Shown in pieces: positions 8,135 to 19,018 of a stretch of DNA of 64,000 nt (position 1 is its first letter; every line of letters starts with the position of its first letter). A program made the position numbers and the translations under genes. The notes under the pieces are model-generated. The model was not told where the DNA came from. It did not search any database and worked only from the letters and a program-made list of their open reading frames with translations. Source of the DNA: an uncultured Desulfuromonas sp. (GTDB lineage: Bacteria; Desulfobacterota; Desulfuromonadia; Desulfuromonadales; Desulfuromonadaceae); NCBI RefSeq assembly GCF_963678835.1, contig NZ_OY787469.1, positions 2,604,001 to 2,668,000 of the forward strand. Direction: 5' to 3'.

Positions 8135-11100
8135 TTAAGACTTCAAACTATACTCTTGGAGGGCAACAACGTCAAGGGTTTCTCGCTGCATGGCTAGGAT
8201 GCCATCGACGGCAGCGTCCATTCCGGTGACCGTTGTAAAGTAGGCCACACTGTACATCAGAGCTGAACGACGGATCGAGTAAGAGTCTGCAATAGACTGA
8301 ATACCAAAGGTGGTATTGAAGACCATGGCAATGTCACCATTTTTAATGGCGTCAACACAATGCGGTCGCCCTTCTTTCACCTTATTGACACGCTCAACCG
8401 GCAAGCCGTTTTCCTGAAGGGTTGTTGCCGTGCCACCGGTGGCAATCAGGCTGAATCCGGCATCGACGAGCTTTTTGGCAATCGCAATGGTTTCCGGCTT
8501 ATCGCTGTCTTTGACACTGATAAACACTTTACCACTTAACGGAAGATTGACGCCGGCACCCATCTGAGCTTTCGCAAAGGCTTTCCCGAAGTCCTTGTCC
8601 AGGCCCATCACTTCACCGGTGGATTTCATTTCCGGTCCCAACAATGTGTCGACGCCGGGGAATTTGGCAAAGGGGAAAACCGATTCTTTGACCGCAACAT
8701 GGTCAGGAACAATATCATCGAGGATATTGAGTTCTTTCAAGGTTTTTCCTGCCATCAGACGTGCGGCAATTTTTGCCAGGGGACGTCCGGTTGCTTTAGA
8801 GACAAAGGGTGACGTACGGCTGGCGCGCGGGTTCACTTCAATGAGGTAGACGATATTGTCTTTAACCGCGAACTGAATATTCATCAAGCCGATAACGCCC
8901 AGTTCGAGAGCCAGAGCTCGTGTCTGGCGGCGTACTTCTTCGACAAGTTCCTCTGCCAGAGAGTATGGCGGCAGGGAACAGGCAGAGTCTCCAGAGTGGA
9001 TACCCGCTTCTTCAATGTGTTGCATGATGCCGCCGATCACGACATCTGTGCCGTCGGCCAGCGCATCGACATCGATCTCAATGGCGTGATCAAGAAATTT
9101 ATCAATCAGAATCGGATGCTCCGGAGAGGCCTGAACAGCAAATTTCATATAATTGCGTAGCTGGTCAATGCCATAAACGATCTCCATGGCCCGGCCACCA
9201 AGCACATACGAGGGCCGCACGACAACCGGGTAACCAATCTCTTCGGCAATGATTTCCGCCTCCTCAAACGAACGTGCCAGACCGTTGGCCGGTTGCTTGA
9301 GATCCAACTTGTGCAGCAAAGCCTGAAAACGTTCACGATCCTCGGCGCGGTCAATGGCGTCGGGACTGGTGCCGATAATCGGCACACCTGCGTTTTCCAG
9401 TGCAACAGCCAGCTTCAGTGGCGTCTGACCACCGAACTGAACAATGACACCATTCGGCTTTTCAATCGCGACAATTTCCAACACATCTTCGAGGGTCAAT
9501 GGCTCGAAATAGAGACGATCAGACGTATCGTAATCGGTAGAAACGGTTTCCGGGTTGCAATTAACCATGATGGTTTCAAAGCCGTCATCATGGAGGGCAA
9601 AGACGCCGTGAACACAGCAGTAATCGAACTCGATGCCTTGACCGATGCGGTTAGGCCCGCCACCTAAAATCATGATCTTATTGCGATCTGTGGGGTTTGC
9701 TTCGCATTCCTCTTCATAAGTGGAATACATGTAAGGTGTAAATGCTTCGAACTCGGCAGCACAGGTGTCCACCCGCTTGTACACCGGACGAATGGCGTGG
9801 TCATAACGCAGTTGGCGAATGGTCGCCTCGTCAGTGCCGACAAGGTAGGCCAAACGACGGTCGGAAAATCCATACTGTTTGGCTTCACGAAGCAAATCCA
9901 TTCCCTGTTCAGTGGCGGTCAGGATTGTATCGCGATACGCGTAGAGCTGTTGCTCCTTGGCGATGATTTGCCCGATATTGTTGACAAACCAGGGATCAAT
10001 ACCACTGATCTGATAGATCTCATCAACAGAGAGTCCGGCTCGCAGTGCATCGCCGAGATACCAAGTGCGGTCGACATTGGGCACGCGTAATTTATCACGT
10101 AGTTGTTCCATATCGGCGGCACTGAGCGGTGTGGTCACATCGGCTGGAGAAGCGAATAAGCGGCTTTCAAACCCATCTGAACCGATCTCCATGGAACGTA
10201 ATGCCTTCTGGAAACTCTCTTTGAAGGTACGGCCTATGGCCATGGCCTCGCCCACCGATTTCATCTGAGTAGTCAGGGTCGGATCGGTGCTGGGGAATTT
10301 TTCAAAGGTAAAACGCGGCACCTTGGTCACCACGTAATCAATGGTTGGCTCAAAGGAGGCAAACGTTTCACGCGTGATATCGTTGGGGATTTCGTCCAGC
10401 GTATAACCAACCGACAGCTTAGCGGCAATCTTGGCAATGGGGAAGCCGGTCGCTTTGGAGGCCAAGGCCGATGAGCGCGACACGCGCGGATTCATCTCGA
10501 TAACAACCAGGCGGCCATCTTTGGGATTGATGCCGAATTGGATATTGGAACCTCCTGTTTCAACACCAATCTCACGAATAATCTTCAACGAAGCATCACG
10601 CAGAATCTGGTATTCTTTGTCGGTCAGGGTCTGGGCTGGTGCCACGGTGATCGAATCACCGGTATGAACGCCCATGGCATCAAAGTTCTCAATGGAACAG
10701 ATGATGACAACATTGTCCGCGAGGTCACGCATTACCTCAAGTTCGTACTCCTTCCAACCAATGACGGATTCTTCAACCAGAATCTCATCGGTTGGAGACG
10801 CATCGATACCCGCCACGGCCATTGCTTCATACTCTTCGCGGTTATAAGCAATCCCACCGCCGGTTCCGCCGAGAGTAAAGGAGGGGCGGATAATCGCCGG
10901 AAAACCAACGTCCTCAATGACAGCCATGGCTTCATCGTAGTTATGCGCCAGACCTGAACGAGGAACCGCAACACCAATGCTAGCCATTGCCTTTTTAAAC
11001 AAGGTGCGATCTTCAGCCTTTTCAATGGCCGGAAGCTTGGCGCCAATCAATTCAACGCCGAATTTATCTAGAGTGCCGTCCTTCGCTACCGCCACAGCGG

Positions 11101-11392
11101 TGTTGAGGGCAGTTTGACCGCCAAGGGTCGGCAGAAGCGCGTCCGGGCGCTCTTTTTCAATGATTTTTGCCAGGACAGCCGGAGTCACCGGTTCGACATA
11201 GGTACGGTCAGCGAAATCCGGGTCGGTCATAATGGTGGCCGGGTTGGAGTTGAGAAGAACGACCTCATAACCTTCATCTTTGAGCGCCTTGCACGCCTGC
11301 GTGCCGGAGTAGTCAAACTCACAGGCCTGACCAATGACAATGGGACCGGCACCAATGATCAGAATCTTTTTTATGTCTGTACGTTTAGGCAT
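8135..11392 (-). CDS. carB: Carbamoyl-phosphate synthase large chain
   Basis: CarB makes carbamoyl phosphate from bicarbonate, 2 ATP and ammonia supplied by CarA. The protein has 1085 residues with two ATP-grasp halves: [30 protein letters not shown] at the N-terminus and a second Gly-rich loop [17 protein letters not shown] near residue 560. A C-terminal allosteric MGS-like domain contains [14 protein letters not shown]. Full length. It lies 10 bases downstream of carA and is the last gene of the pyrimidine operon pyrR-pyrB-pyrC-carA-carB. Confidence 0.97.
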   Translation of the reverse strand: MPKRTDIKKILIIGAGPIVIGQACEFDYSGTQACKALKDEGYEVVLLNSNPATIMTDPDFADRTYVEPVTPAVLAKIIEKERPDALLPTLGGQTALNTAVAVAKDGTLDKFGVELIGAKLPAIEKAEDRTLFKKAMASIGVAVPRSGLAHNYDEAMAVIEDVGFPAIIRPSFTLGGTGGGIAYNREEYEAMAVAGIDASPTDEILVEESVIGWKEYELEVMRDLADNVVIICSIENFDAMGVHTGDSITVAPAQTLTDKEYQILRDASLKIIREIGVETGGSNIQFGINPKDGRLVVIEMNPRVSRSSALASKATGFPIAKIAAKLSVGYTLDEIPNDITRETFASFEPTIDYVVTKVPRFTFEKFPSTDPTLTTQMKSVGEAMAIGRTFKESFQKALRSMEIGSDGFESRLFASPADVTTPLSAADMEQLRDKLRVPNVDRTWYLGDALRAGLSVDEIYQISGIDPWFVNNIGQIIAKEQQLYAYRDTILTATEQGMDLLREAKQYGFSDRRLAYLVGTDEATIRQLRYDHAIRPVYKRVDTCAAEFEAFTPYMYSTYEEECEANPTDRNKIMILGGGPNRIGQGIEFDYCCVHGVFALHDDGFETIMVNCNPETVSTDYDTSDRLYFEPLTLEDVLEIVAIEKPNGVIVQFGGQTPLKLAVALENAGVPIIGTSPDAIDRAEDRERFQALLHKLDLKQPANGLARSFEEAEIIAEEIGYPVVVRPSYVLGGRAMEIVYGIDQLRNYMKFAVQASPEHPILIDKFLDHAIEIDVDALADGTDVVIGGIMQHIEEAGIHSGDSACSLPPYSLAEELVEEVRRQTRALALELGVIGLMNIQFAVKDNIVYLIEVNPRASRTSPFVSKATGRPLAKIAARLMAGKTLKELNILDDIVPDHVAVKESVFPFAKFPGVDTLLGPEMKSTGEVMGLDKDFGKAFAKAQMGAGVNLPLSGKVFISVKDSDKPETIAIAKKLVDAGFSLIATGGTATTLQENGLPVERVNKVKEGRPHCVDAIKNGDIAMVFNTTFGIQSIADSYSIRRSALMYSVAYFTTVTGMDAAVDGILAMQRETLDVVALQEYSLKS

Positions 11393-11402
11393 TTATCTAT
11401 CC

Positions 11403-12533
11403 TCAGTTCTTGTTTTTCTTGAAGTCTTCCATCAGGCCAATAAAGCGATCAAACAGGTAATGCGCATCATGGGGACCGGGTGAGGCCTCCGGGTGATACT
11501 GAACCGAAAATGCCGGAAAACAGCTATGGCACAGGCCCTCGACGGTATTGTCATTGAGGTTGAGATGACTGATGATGGAGGCCGATTCGAGGCTTTTGGC
11601 ATCAACGGCAAAACCGTGATTCTGCGAGGTGATTTCAACCCGTTTGTTTTCATCCCGTTGAACCGGCTGATTGCCGCCGCGATGACCAAATTTGAGCTTA
11701 TAGGTGGAGCCACCTAATGCGATGGCCAATAATTGATGTCCGAGGCAAATGCCGAACAGGGGCACTTTTCCCAGTAGCTGGCGAATATTTTCCTGGGCAT
11801 AGGTAATCGGCTCCGGGTCTCCAGGGCCATTACTGAGGAAAACGCCATCAGGGTTGAGGGCCAGGACTTCGCTGGCAGATGTTGACGCCGGAACAACGGT
11901 CACGCGACAGCCGGAACTGACCAGATTGCGCAGGATATTGCGCTTAATGCCGAAATCATAGACGACAACATGAAAGCGTGCCGGTTCAATCAGCTCTGTA
12001 TAGCCCTTTTCAAGGTCCCACACGCCTTGCGTCCAGGTATAGGACTCAGCCGTGGTTACTTCCTTGACCAGATCACGTCCAACCAGCCCCGGAGCCTGGC
12101 GGGCCTTTGCAACCAAACTGTCAACGTCGAGATCAACTGTAGAAATCACGCCGGTCTGGGCGCCATGGTCGCGGATATGTTTGACCAGTGCCCGTGTATC
12201 GATGCCTTGAATGCCGACGATGTTGTTTTGCTGCAGATACTCATTGAGACTGATTTCACTGCGCCAGTTGCTGGGAAATTCACAGATCTCTTTAACGACA
12301 AAACCGGCAAGATGCGGCTTGTCAGACTCAACATCTTCCGTGTTGACGCCGCAGTTGCCTATCTGCGGATACGTCATGGTGACAATTTCACCATGATAAG
12401 ACGGATCAGTAAGAATCTCCTGATATCCACTCATACTGGTATTAAAAACAACTTCACCGAAGGTTTCCCCAACGGCACCAATGCTTTGACCATGAAAAAC
12501 GCGGCCATCGGCGAGAGCCAGAATAGCTTTCAT
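11403..12533 (-). CDS. carA: Carbamoyl-phosphate synthase small chain (glutaminase)
   Basis: CarA hydrolyses glutamine and channels ammonia to CarB. The protein has 376 residues: an N-terminal CarA domain ([27 protein letters not shown]), then a class I glutamine amidotransferase domain with SNGPGDPEP, the nucleophile elbow [12 protein letters not shown] (Cys at about residue 268) and the catalytic His-Glu in [18 protein letters not shown] precedes the ATG. It lies between pyrC and carB in the operon. Confidence 0.97.
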   Translation of the reverse strand: MKAILALADGRVFHGQSIGAVGETFGEVVFNTSMSGYQEILTDPSYHGEIVTMTYPQIGNCGVNTEDVESDKPHLAGFVVKEICEFPSNWRSEISLNEYLQQNNIVGIQGIDTRALVKHIRDHGAQTGVISTVDLDVDSLVAKARQAPGLVGRDLVKEVTTAESYTWTQGVWDLEKGYTELIEPARFHVVVYDFGIKRNILRNLVSSGCRVTVVPASTSASEVLALNPDGVFLSNGPGDPEPITYAQENIRQLLGKVPLFGICLGHQLLAIALGGSTYKLKFGHRGGNQPVQRDENKRVEITSQNHGFAVDAKSLESASIISHLNLNDNTVEGLCHSCFPAFSVQYHPEASPGPHDAHYLFDRFIGLMEDFKKNKN

Positions 12534-12590
12534 TCTTGAGTGTGCTCCTTATTGCTGAGTTAGTAGCTGTATCAATATTGTGTTTCTTGT

Positions 12591-13871
12591 TTACTTATCT
12601 CGTTGAAATGTGATCTTACCGGCGCGCATAGTCATCATCGCCGCTCCAGTCAATTCCCATCCGTCAAAAGGTGTATTGAACGCTTTGGTTTTCATTTGAG
12701 TAGCATCCAGAGTCCACTGATAATCCGGATCAATTAAAGTGATATCAGCCGTTGCGCCCTTAGTCAGGGTTCCGCGGGGGATGCGCAAGACCGACGCTGG
12801 TTGGATTGTCAGGTAGCTGATGACCTGATTCAGTGTCAGCACGCCCTCTTTAACCAGATTCAGAGCCAGGGGCAGTGCGGTCTCAAGACCGACAAGACCG
12901 TTGGCGGCCACATTGAATTCGACGTTCTTATCATCGATATGATGAGGTGCGTGATCCGTGGCAATCGCGTCAATGGTACCGTCAGCCAAACCTTCTTTCA
13001 TCGCCTTGACGTCATCCGCCGTGCGCAGGGGCGGCCCCATCTTGGCGTTGACGTCGTAACCGCGCACGGCTTCCTCAGTCAAGGTGAAGTGATGCGGAGT
13101 CACTTCGCAAGTGACTTTGACGCCGCGCGCTTTGGCTTCACGGATCAGCTCGACGGTGCGGCGGGTCGAGATATGACACACATGCAACCGCGCTCCGGTG
13201 AGTTCGGCCAGCATCAGATCGCGGGCAACCGTTGACGCCTCGGCAACCCAGGGGTTACCAGCCAACCCCAGTTCGGTGGCCACACGTCCTTCGTTCATCA
13301 CACCACCGGATTTAATGCCTTCATCTTCGGCATGGGCGATAATCGGCATATCAAAACCACCCGCATACTCCATGGCCCGGCGTAATACATCGCCGGATTC
13401 GACATTGAGGCCGTCATCGGAAAACCCGACGCAACCTGCTTGCTTGAGGTCACCCATTTCAACCAGCGCTGTCCCCTCCTGCCCCTTGGTGATGGTGCAG
13501 ATCGGAAAAACATTGGCGGACCCTTCAAGCTGGGCTTTGTTGATCATGTACAGTGTTGTCGCCTTATTGTCGTTGACCGGCTTGGTATTGGGCATGCAGG
13601 CCACAGAGGTAAATCCTCCGGCTGCTGCCGAACGGGTGCCGGTAATAATATCCTCCTTGTATTCAAAGCCGGGATCGCGCAAATGAACGTGAATGTCGAT
13701 CAAGCCGGGCGTTACCACCAGCCCATCTGCATCAATCACCTCATCCGCACCCTCTGCTGTCAGGTTCTTCCCAAGTTCAACAATATGGCCATCTTCAACA
13801 ATCAGGTCAAAACAACCATCTAGGTCCTGGGAGGGGTCAATCACATGTCCATTTTTAATCACTGTTTTCAT
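12591..13871 (-). CDS. pyrC: Dihydroorotase
   Basis: Dihydroorotase cyclises carbamoyl-aspartate to dihydroorotate. This is the type I enzyme (426 aa, amidohydrolase fold). Seen are the first metal-binding HxH in [16 protein letters not shown], the second-shell HAEDE and [10 protein letters not shown], and the catalytic Asp in [11 protein letters not shown] 13871 is chosen because GAGG lies seven bases upstream; a GTG three bases earlier is the alternative. It sits between pyrB and carA. Confidence 0.95.
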   Translation of the reverse strand: MKTVIKNGHVIDPSQDLDGCFDLIVEDGHIVELGKNLTAEGADEVIDADGLVVTPGLIDIHVHLRDPGFEYKEDIITGTRSAAAGGFTSVACMPNTKPVNDNKATTLYMINKAQLEGSANVFPICTITKGQEGTALVEMGDLKQAGCVGFSDDGLNVESGDVLRRAMEYAGGFDMPIIAHAEDEGIKSGGVMNEGRVATELGLAGNPWVAEASTVARDLMLAELTGARLHVCHISTRRTVELIREAKARGVKVTCEVTPHHFTLTEEAVRGYDVNAKMGPPLRTADDVKAMKEGLADGTIDAIATDHAPHHIDDKNVEFNVAANGLVGLETALPLALNLVKEGVLTLNQVISYLTIQPASVLRIPRGTLTKGATADITLIDPDYQWTLDATQMKTKAFNTPFDGWELTGAAMMTMRAGKITFQRDK

Positions 13872-13897
13872 CACTAAACCTCATCTCAGGAAGGGAA

Positions 13898-14833
13898 TTA
13901 TTCTTCGTCACAGCCACCGGCCAGCAGATAAAGCAGTGCCATGCGGACCGCCACACCGTTTTCCACCTGATCCAAAATGACATTCTGACCGCCGTCGGCA
14001 ACATAGGAGGAGATTTCAACACCACGATTCAGCGGCCCGGGATGCATCACAATGGCATCCGGCTTGGCCAGCTTGAGATTCTCCGTGTTCAATGCAAAGA
14101 ACTGGGCGTATTCACGCAGGGTGGGAATCAGGGTATTCCCCCCTTCCCGCTCCAGTTGAATCCGCAGCATTATGACCACATCGGCATCTTTGATCGCTTC
14201 ATTGATGTCGGTGTAGACTTCTGCACCCATCTCTTCAAGGCCGGGGGGAAGCATGGTTGCCGGTCCGGCGAGACGAACCGTGGCTCCCATGGTTTTTAGA
14301 GCATAGAGATCGGAACGGGCGACACGACTGCGGGCAATGTCGCCGATGATGGCAACGGTCAGACCTTCAATGCGGCCTTTATGCTCCCTAATGGTCATCA
14401 AGTCCAGCAGCGCCTGGCTGGGATGTTCATGGGCACCGTCTCCGGCATTGATTACGGCACTCCGGGTCAGGCGCTTGGCCAGATAGTCTGGTGCGCCGGA
14501 GCAGGAATGTCGCATAACAATGACATCGGCATTCATCGCTTCGATATTTTTAGCGGTATCTTCAAGCGTCTCTCCCTTGGTTACTGACGAACCCGAAGCA
14601 GAGATGTTGATGGTATCCGCTGACATCCGCTTTCCCGCCAGTTCAAAGGATGTCCTGGTGCGGGTGCTGTTCTCATAAAATAAATTAATAATCGTTTTTC
14701 CGCGCAGAGTCGGAACTTTTTTAATGTCGCGCAGATTGATCTCCTTGAAGCTTTCTGCCGTTTCAAGGATCAGTTCGATATCCTGTTTGGATAACTGCTG
14801 CGTGCCGATAATGTGCTTGTGTGCAAATCCCAT
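13898..14833 (-). CDS. pyrB: Aspartate carbamoyltransferase catalytic subunit
   Basis: The enzyme joins carbamoyl phosphate to aspartate. It has 311 residues with the carbamoyl-phosphate loop [15 protein letters not shown] and the substrate motifs [12 protein letters not shown] and [10 protein letters not shown]. No pyrI regulatory chain is nearby; feedback appears to act at RNA level through PyrR. GGGGAG lies four bases before the ATG, and pyrR ends 18 bases upstream. Confidence 0.96.
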   Translation of the reverse strand: MGFAHKHIIGTQQLSKQDIELILETAESFKEINLRDIKKVPTLRGKTIINLFYENSTRTRTSFELAGKRMSADTINISASGSSVTKGETLEDTAKNIEAMNADVIVMRHSCSGAPDYLAKRLTRSAVINAGDGAHEHPSQALLDLMTIREHKGRIEGLTVAIIGDIARSRVARSDLYALKTMGATVRLAGPATMLPPGLEEMGAEVYTDINEAIKDADVVIMLRIQLEREGGNTLIPTLREYAQFFALNTENLKLAKPDAIVMHPGPLNRGVEISSYVADGGQNVILDQVENGVAVRMALLYLLAGGCDEE

Positions 14834-14851
14834 GTCACTCCCCTTTTTCCA

Positions 14852-15598
<747 letters not shown>

Positions 15599-15640
15599 GG
15601 AAAATCGATGAACACCGCACTGGTTTTTTCTTGCGTTATA

Positions 15641-16135
15641 TCAGGAATGAATCCCGGCACAGTCGGAAGGATTCCCACCGATTTTATCCACCCCATGGGC
15701 AACCGCCGGCCACACCGCTTCCAGGTTTTCAATTGCCGCCTTAGGACTGCCCGGCAAGTTCATCACCAGACAGGTGCCGCGAATGCCGGCCATGGCACGA
15801 GACAGGATAGCCATCGGGGTAATTTTAAGGCTTTCAGCGCGCATCGCTTCGCCAAAACCAGGCAGAATACGATCCACAACCTCCATCGTGGCTTCGGGGG
15901 TGACATCTCGCGGCGACACGCCGGTCCCACCGCAGGTGATGAGCACGTCGCAAAACCCTTCGTCACACCAATGCGTTAACGTGGAAACAATCACATCATG
16001 ATCATCCGGGATCATCTCATAGCGCAACGTTTCCACCTGATGCTGTTTGAGCCACTCGATCAGGGCTGGACCACTTAAGTCCTCCCGTTTTCCTGCCGCA
16101 CCCTTGTCAGACAGAATCAGTACCGCGGCTTTCAT
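15641..16135 (-). CDS. mog: Molybdopterin adenylyltransferase (MogA/MoaB family)
   Basis: The enzyme adenylates molybdopterin before molybdate insertion. The protein has 164 residues. Family signatures include the early ILSDKG, LITCGGTGVSPRDVTPEAT (the conserved TGGTG-type loop) and LPGSPKAA near the C-terminus. The start codon overlaps the stop of moaC by four bases, so moaE-moaC-mog are translationally coupled. MogA and MoaB cannot be separated with certainty from sequence alone. Confidence 0.9.
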   Translation of the reverse strand: MKAAVLILSDKGAAGKREDLSGPALIEWLKQHQVETLRYEMIPDDHDVIVSTLTHWCDEGFCDVLITCGGTGVSPRDVTPEATMEVVDRILPGFGEAMRAESLKITPMAILSRAMAGIRGTCLVMNLPGSPKAAIENLEAVWPAVAHGVDKIGGNPSDCAGIHS

Positions 16136-16611
16136 AGACCCTCCGCGCGATAGGTACCGCTTTTGCCGCCCTCTTTAAACAGAAGCCGAACAGCATCAAT
16201 GGAAATATCTTTTTCGCTTCCTTTACACATATCGTAAATGGTTAATGCTGCCAGTGATGCAGAAACCATGGCTTCCATTTCAACGCCGGTACGCTCGTAA
16301 GCACGAACCGTCGCCTGTACTTCAACGGTGCCTTGTTCAACCTCACAATTAAACTCAATTGCCGCATGGTGAATGGCCAGAGGATGAGAAAGCGGAATCA
16401 GGTCAGGAACCTTTTTACTGGCGGCGATTCCGGCCAGACGCGCCACGCCGAGAACATCACCTTTCGTGGTTTGATGATCGAGGATGTTTTGCAGAAGGTC
16501 GGATGACATATGTACAGTCGCTGCTGCGGTAGCCGTACGTAACGTCTTTTTCTTACCACTGACATCAACCATAATCGCTTTTCCCTGACCATCGAAATGA
16601 TTGAAGCTCAT
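16132..16611 (-). CDS. moaC: Cyclic pyranopterin monophosphate synthase MoaC
   Basis: MoaC makes cPMP from the MoaA product in molybdenum cofactor synthesis. The protein has 159 residues with the typical MVDVSGKKKTLRTATA start, GVARLAGIAASKKVPDLIPLSHPLAI, and GVEMEAMVSASLAALTIYDMCK containing the conserved Met-Glu-Ala-Met motif. It overlaps both neighbours by four bases. Confidence 0.96.
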   Translation of the reverse strand: MSFNHFDGQGKAIMVDVSGKKKTLRTATAAATVHMSSDLLQNILDHQTTKGDVLGVARLAGIAASKKVPDLIPLSHPLAIHHAAIEFNCEVEQGTVEVQATVRAYERTGVEMEAMVSASLAALTIYDMCKGSEKDISIDAVRLLFKEGGKSGTYRAEGL

Positions 16612-16982
16612 GCGCTGCCCTCCTCGAAATATTCTTCTTTGGTTACGGCTTCGGCTTTGACACGATCTAACATGAGCGCCAGCGCCGGTTTAACATTTTC
16701 ACGAATATCTCCGGCAACAACAAGAAACAACACATCATCCCCAGGTACCATCACACCGGATCGCGCTTCAAAAGCAACCTTATAAATCCCATCCATTGAT
16801 TCGATATCCTGGCGGATCTGTTCAATCTTTGCCAGATCAGAAGTCACTTTCATTTTGCACACCGCTGTGCGATCTCCACGCGACCAACCCCGGACGATTC
16901 CATTGTGGACGAGAATCATGCCGACGTTTTTAGCAAAATGTGGATCTTTTTTCATGTCAGCAATTGTTGTTGAAATATCCAT
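16608..16982 (-). CDS. moaE: MoaE-like molybdopterin synthase catalytic subunit
   Basis: The protein has 124 residues and resembles MoaE, which uses MoaD thiocarboxylate to make molybdopterin. Conserved features are GMILVHNGIVRGWSRGDR (the H-G-x-V-R segment), the central IRQDIESMDGIYKVAFEARSG and VVAGDIRENVKPALALMLDRVKAE. It is somewhat shorter than classical MoaE, and no moaD is adjacent. It is the first gene of the moaE-moaC-mog run; the promoter would lie in 16983-17213, shared with a divergent gene. Confidence 0.8.
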   Translation of the reverse strand: MDISTTIADMKKDPHFAKNVGMILVHNGIVRGWSRGDRTAVCKMKVTSDLAKIEQIRQDIESMDGIYKVAFEARSGVMVPGDDVLFLVVAGDIRENVKPALALMLDRVKAEAVTKEEYFEEGSA

Positions 16983-17213
16983 GACAGCTCCCCTTGTTTA
17001 TTTGGTTGTTGAAGAGTTAACACGTATACGCCATTGGGAAAATTATTTATTTGAGCATGGTCCTGTTTTACCAATTTATGAGGTTCGTATCCCAGAAAAT
17101 AAAAGTTAATTTATCTGTGCGCTTTCGAAAAGAGACAATATGTTTATTTTTTCTTTTCATTGCATTATTCTTAAATAAGTACTGACTTGATAAAATTAAA
17201 ATGCGAGGTGCCA

Positions 17214-17738
17214 GTGAATTCTGACCAGCCTGAAAGATATACAGCCTGTGAGCGCTGCGGCAAAAAAATTTTAGAAAAATGCGCAATCGAAGATTCTGGG
17301 AAAATTTTATGCGGAGATTGCGTGGTTTTAAACACCGACAAAGAAGTGCAGCATGCTGAAAAAATTGTCAAACAGAAACGCAAAGAAGAATATCAGCTGG
17401 AGCACAAACGTATCATAAAAAAACAACGACAAAGAGCCCTTTATGTTTTTATAGCGTGCGTTGCAATCTTTGGTTGCGTGCAAATTTTCAACTATATGAA
17501 TCGTCCTGAACCGGTAAAAAGTATCCATATCGATTTAAAAAAAAATCGGGATACGATGAGATCTTTAATTGTATTTGCTATTCACTCCTATCAAACCGAC
17601 CACAAAGGAGCAGCACCTGATTCACTTGATAAACTGGTTCCAAACTATCTCTCCGAAAAATTGCAACCATTCCTGGAAAACTTTGAATATAAAAAAAGCG
17701 GAAATGCCACTTTCGTAATTGAAGAAAAAAATAAGTAA
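17214..17738 (+). CDS. Zinc-ribbon membrane protein with pseudopilin-like tail, function unknown
   Basis: The protein has 174 residues. An N-terminal zinc ribbon (CERCGKKILEKC..CGDC) is followed by a basic Lys/Glu-rich coiled stretch (about residues 45-75), one transmembrane helix (ALYVFIACVAIFGCVQIF), and an extracytoplasmic tail containing NRDTMRSLIVFAIHSYQTDH then PDSLDKLVPNYL. This tail pattern recalls the body of type II secretion pseudopilins. GTG 17214 is chosen because GAGG lies five bases upstream. It is probably cotranscribed with the pilin-like gene 22 bases downstream. No known family was recognised for the whole protein. Confidence 0.65.
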   Translation: MNSDQPERYTACERCGKKILEKCAIEDSGKILCGDCVVLNTDKEVQHAEKIVKQKRKEEYQLEHKRIIKKQRQRALYVFIACVAIFGCVQIFNYMNRPEPVKSIHIDLKKNRDTMRSLIVFAIHSYQTDHKGAAPDSLDKLVPNYLSEKLQPFLENFEYKKSGNATFVIEEKNK

Positions 17739-17760
17739 ATTCCATAAAGAGAATTTTAAA

Positions 17761-18204
17761 ATGGCCCAAACACACACACATGAATCCGGTTATACATTAA
17801 TCGAGTTATTAACGGTTATTACGATCATTGGGATTCTCTCCACCATTGCCATTCCACACTATATTGCGCATCGTGACAAAGCGAAAATGGCCACGGTTTA
17901 CTCAACACTTCACCAGATACGTCTAGTCCAGGAAGTTTACAAGACAAGTTATCAGACCTATTTCAGTTTGGGTGATACCGTCATCACCCATGCCGACTCA
18001 CCGGTTGAAGTCACGGGTACTGATTTGGAACTTTACATACCGAATGGCCAGGCCTACCAAATTCAAACGCCCATAGGATTGGAAGAGAATGCTTATACCG
18101 TAAAGATAAAAACAAATTTTGATCGGAACATGGACGGAATTGATGATTTATATCTTTTTGAATCGGACAAAACAGCTTTTCCTCTTTATCCGACCTCATT
18201 CTAA
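17761..18204 (+). CDS. Type IV pilin / pseudopilin-like protein
   Basis: The protein has 147 residues. After a short hydrophilic leader (MAQTHTHESG) comes the class III signal G|YTLIELLTVITIIGILSTIAIPHYI with Glu at position +5, the mark of prepilin peptidase substrates. A helical N-terminus and a globular C-terminal domain with a D-x-N-x-D-G-I-D-D acidic (calcium-loop-like) segment follow. ATG 17761 is chosen because it gives a normal leader length. No other pilus assembly gene is nearby. The 3' end overlaps mutM by nine bases, convergently. Confidence 0.85.
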   Translation: MAQTHTHESGYTLIELLTVITIIGILSTIAIPHYIAHRDKAKMATVYSTLHQIRLVQEVYKTSYQTYFSLGDTVITHADSPVEVTGTDLELYIPNGQAYQIQTPIGLEENAYTVKIKTNFDRNMDGIDDLYLFESDKTAFPLYPTSF

Positions 18205-19014
18205 TCTTTGACACTCAGGACAATAAAACGTTGAGCGTTGGCCGATGCGGCAACGCTCAATCATTGTTCCACAGATCAAACACGGTTGTTCATCACGACC
18301 ATAGACATAAAGCTTCTGCTGGAAATATCCCGGCTGCCCGTGTCCATTGACAAAATCCTGCAGCGTTGTCCCACCCGCCTTGATTGCTGCGGCCAAAACT
18401 TTTTTGATCTTATCGACCAGGATCACGCACTGTTGATCCGTGAGCTCTCCTGACGTTTTTTTCGGGGCCATGCCACTGAGAAACAAGGACTCGTTCGCAT
18501 AAATATTGCCCACACCAACAACAACCCTGTTCTCCATCAACAAAGATTTGATCGCGATTCTTCGGCCACGACTTTTTTCAAAAAGCCATTGGCCATCAAA
18601 GTCGTCAGACAATGGTTCCGGTCCAAGGTGCGCCAATAAACGATGTTGTTCCACGGGAGGCGGAGCAAGAACAATCAGACCGAAACGGCGGGGATCATGA
18701 AAACGTAAACAGCCGCCAGAAAAAACGATATCAACATGATCATGCTTTTGCGGTGTCTGACCATCAGAAACCCAGCGCAGACTGCCACTCATCCCCAAAT
18801 GGAGGATGACCACTTGCGGCCCAATGTCCATTAAAAGATATTTGGCTCGCCGTCTAAGAGAAACAACCGTTTCCCCAGACAGGACATCAGCCAATTCCGT
18901 CGGCACCGGATAGCGCAGGCGTGACTCATAAACACGTACATCAACAATCTGCCGGCCAACGACAAGATCGTGTAATCCAGCACACACAGTTTCCACTTCC
19001 GGCAACTCTGGCAT
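18196..19014 (-). CDS. mutM: Formamidopyrimidine-DNA glycosylase (Fpg/MutM)
   Basis: This base-excision repair enzyme removes 8-oxoguanine and formamidopyrimidines. The protein has 272 residues starting MPELPEVETV, where Pro2 and Glu3 are catalytic after Met removal. The helix-two-turn-helix segment VVGVGNIYANESLF and the C-terminal zinc finger CLICG..C-P-E-C are present. Full length. Its start lies five bases from the stop of the upstream transporter gene, so they may be cotranscribed. Confidence 0.96.
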   Translation of the reverse strand: MPELPEVETVCAGLHDLVVGRQIVDVRVYESRLRYPVPTELADVLSGETVVSLRRRAKYLLMDIGPQVVILHLGMSGSLRWVSDGQTPQKHDHVDIVFSGGCLRFHDPRRFGLIVLAPPPVEQHRLLAHLGPEPLSDDFDGQWLFEKSRGRRIAIKSLLMENRVVVGVGNIYANESLFLSGMAPKKTSGELTDQQCVILVDKIKKVLAAAIKAGGTTLQDFVNGHGQPGYFQQKLYVYGRDEQPCLICGTMIERCRIGQRSTFYCPECQRLE

Positions 19015-19018
19015 TACT

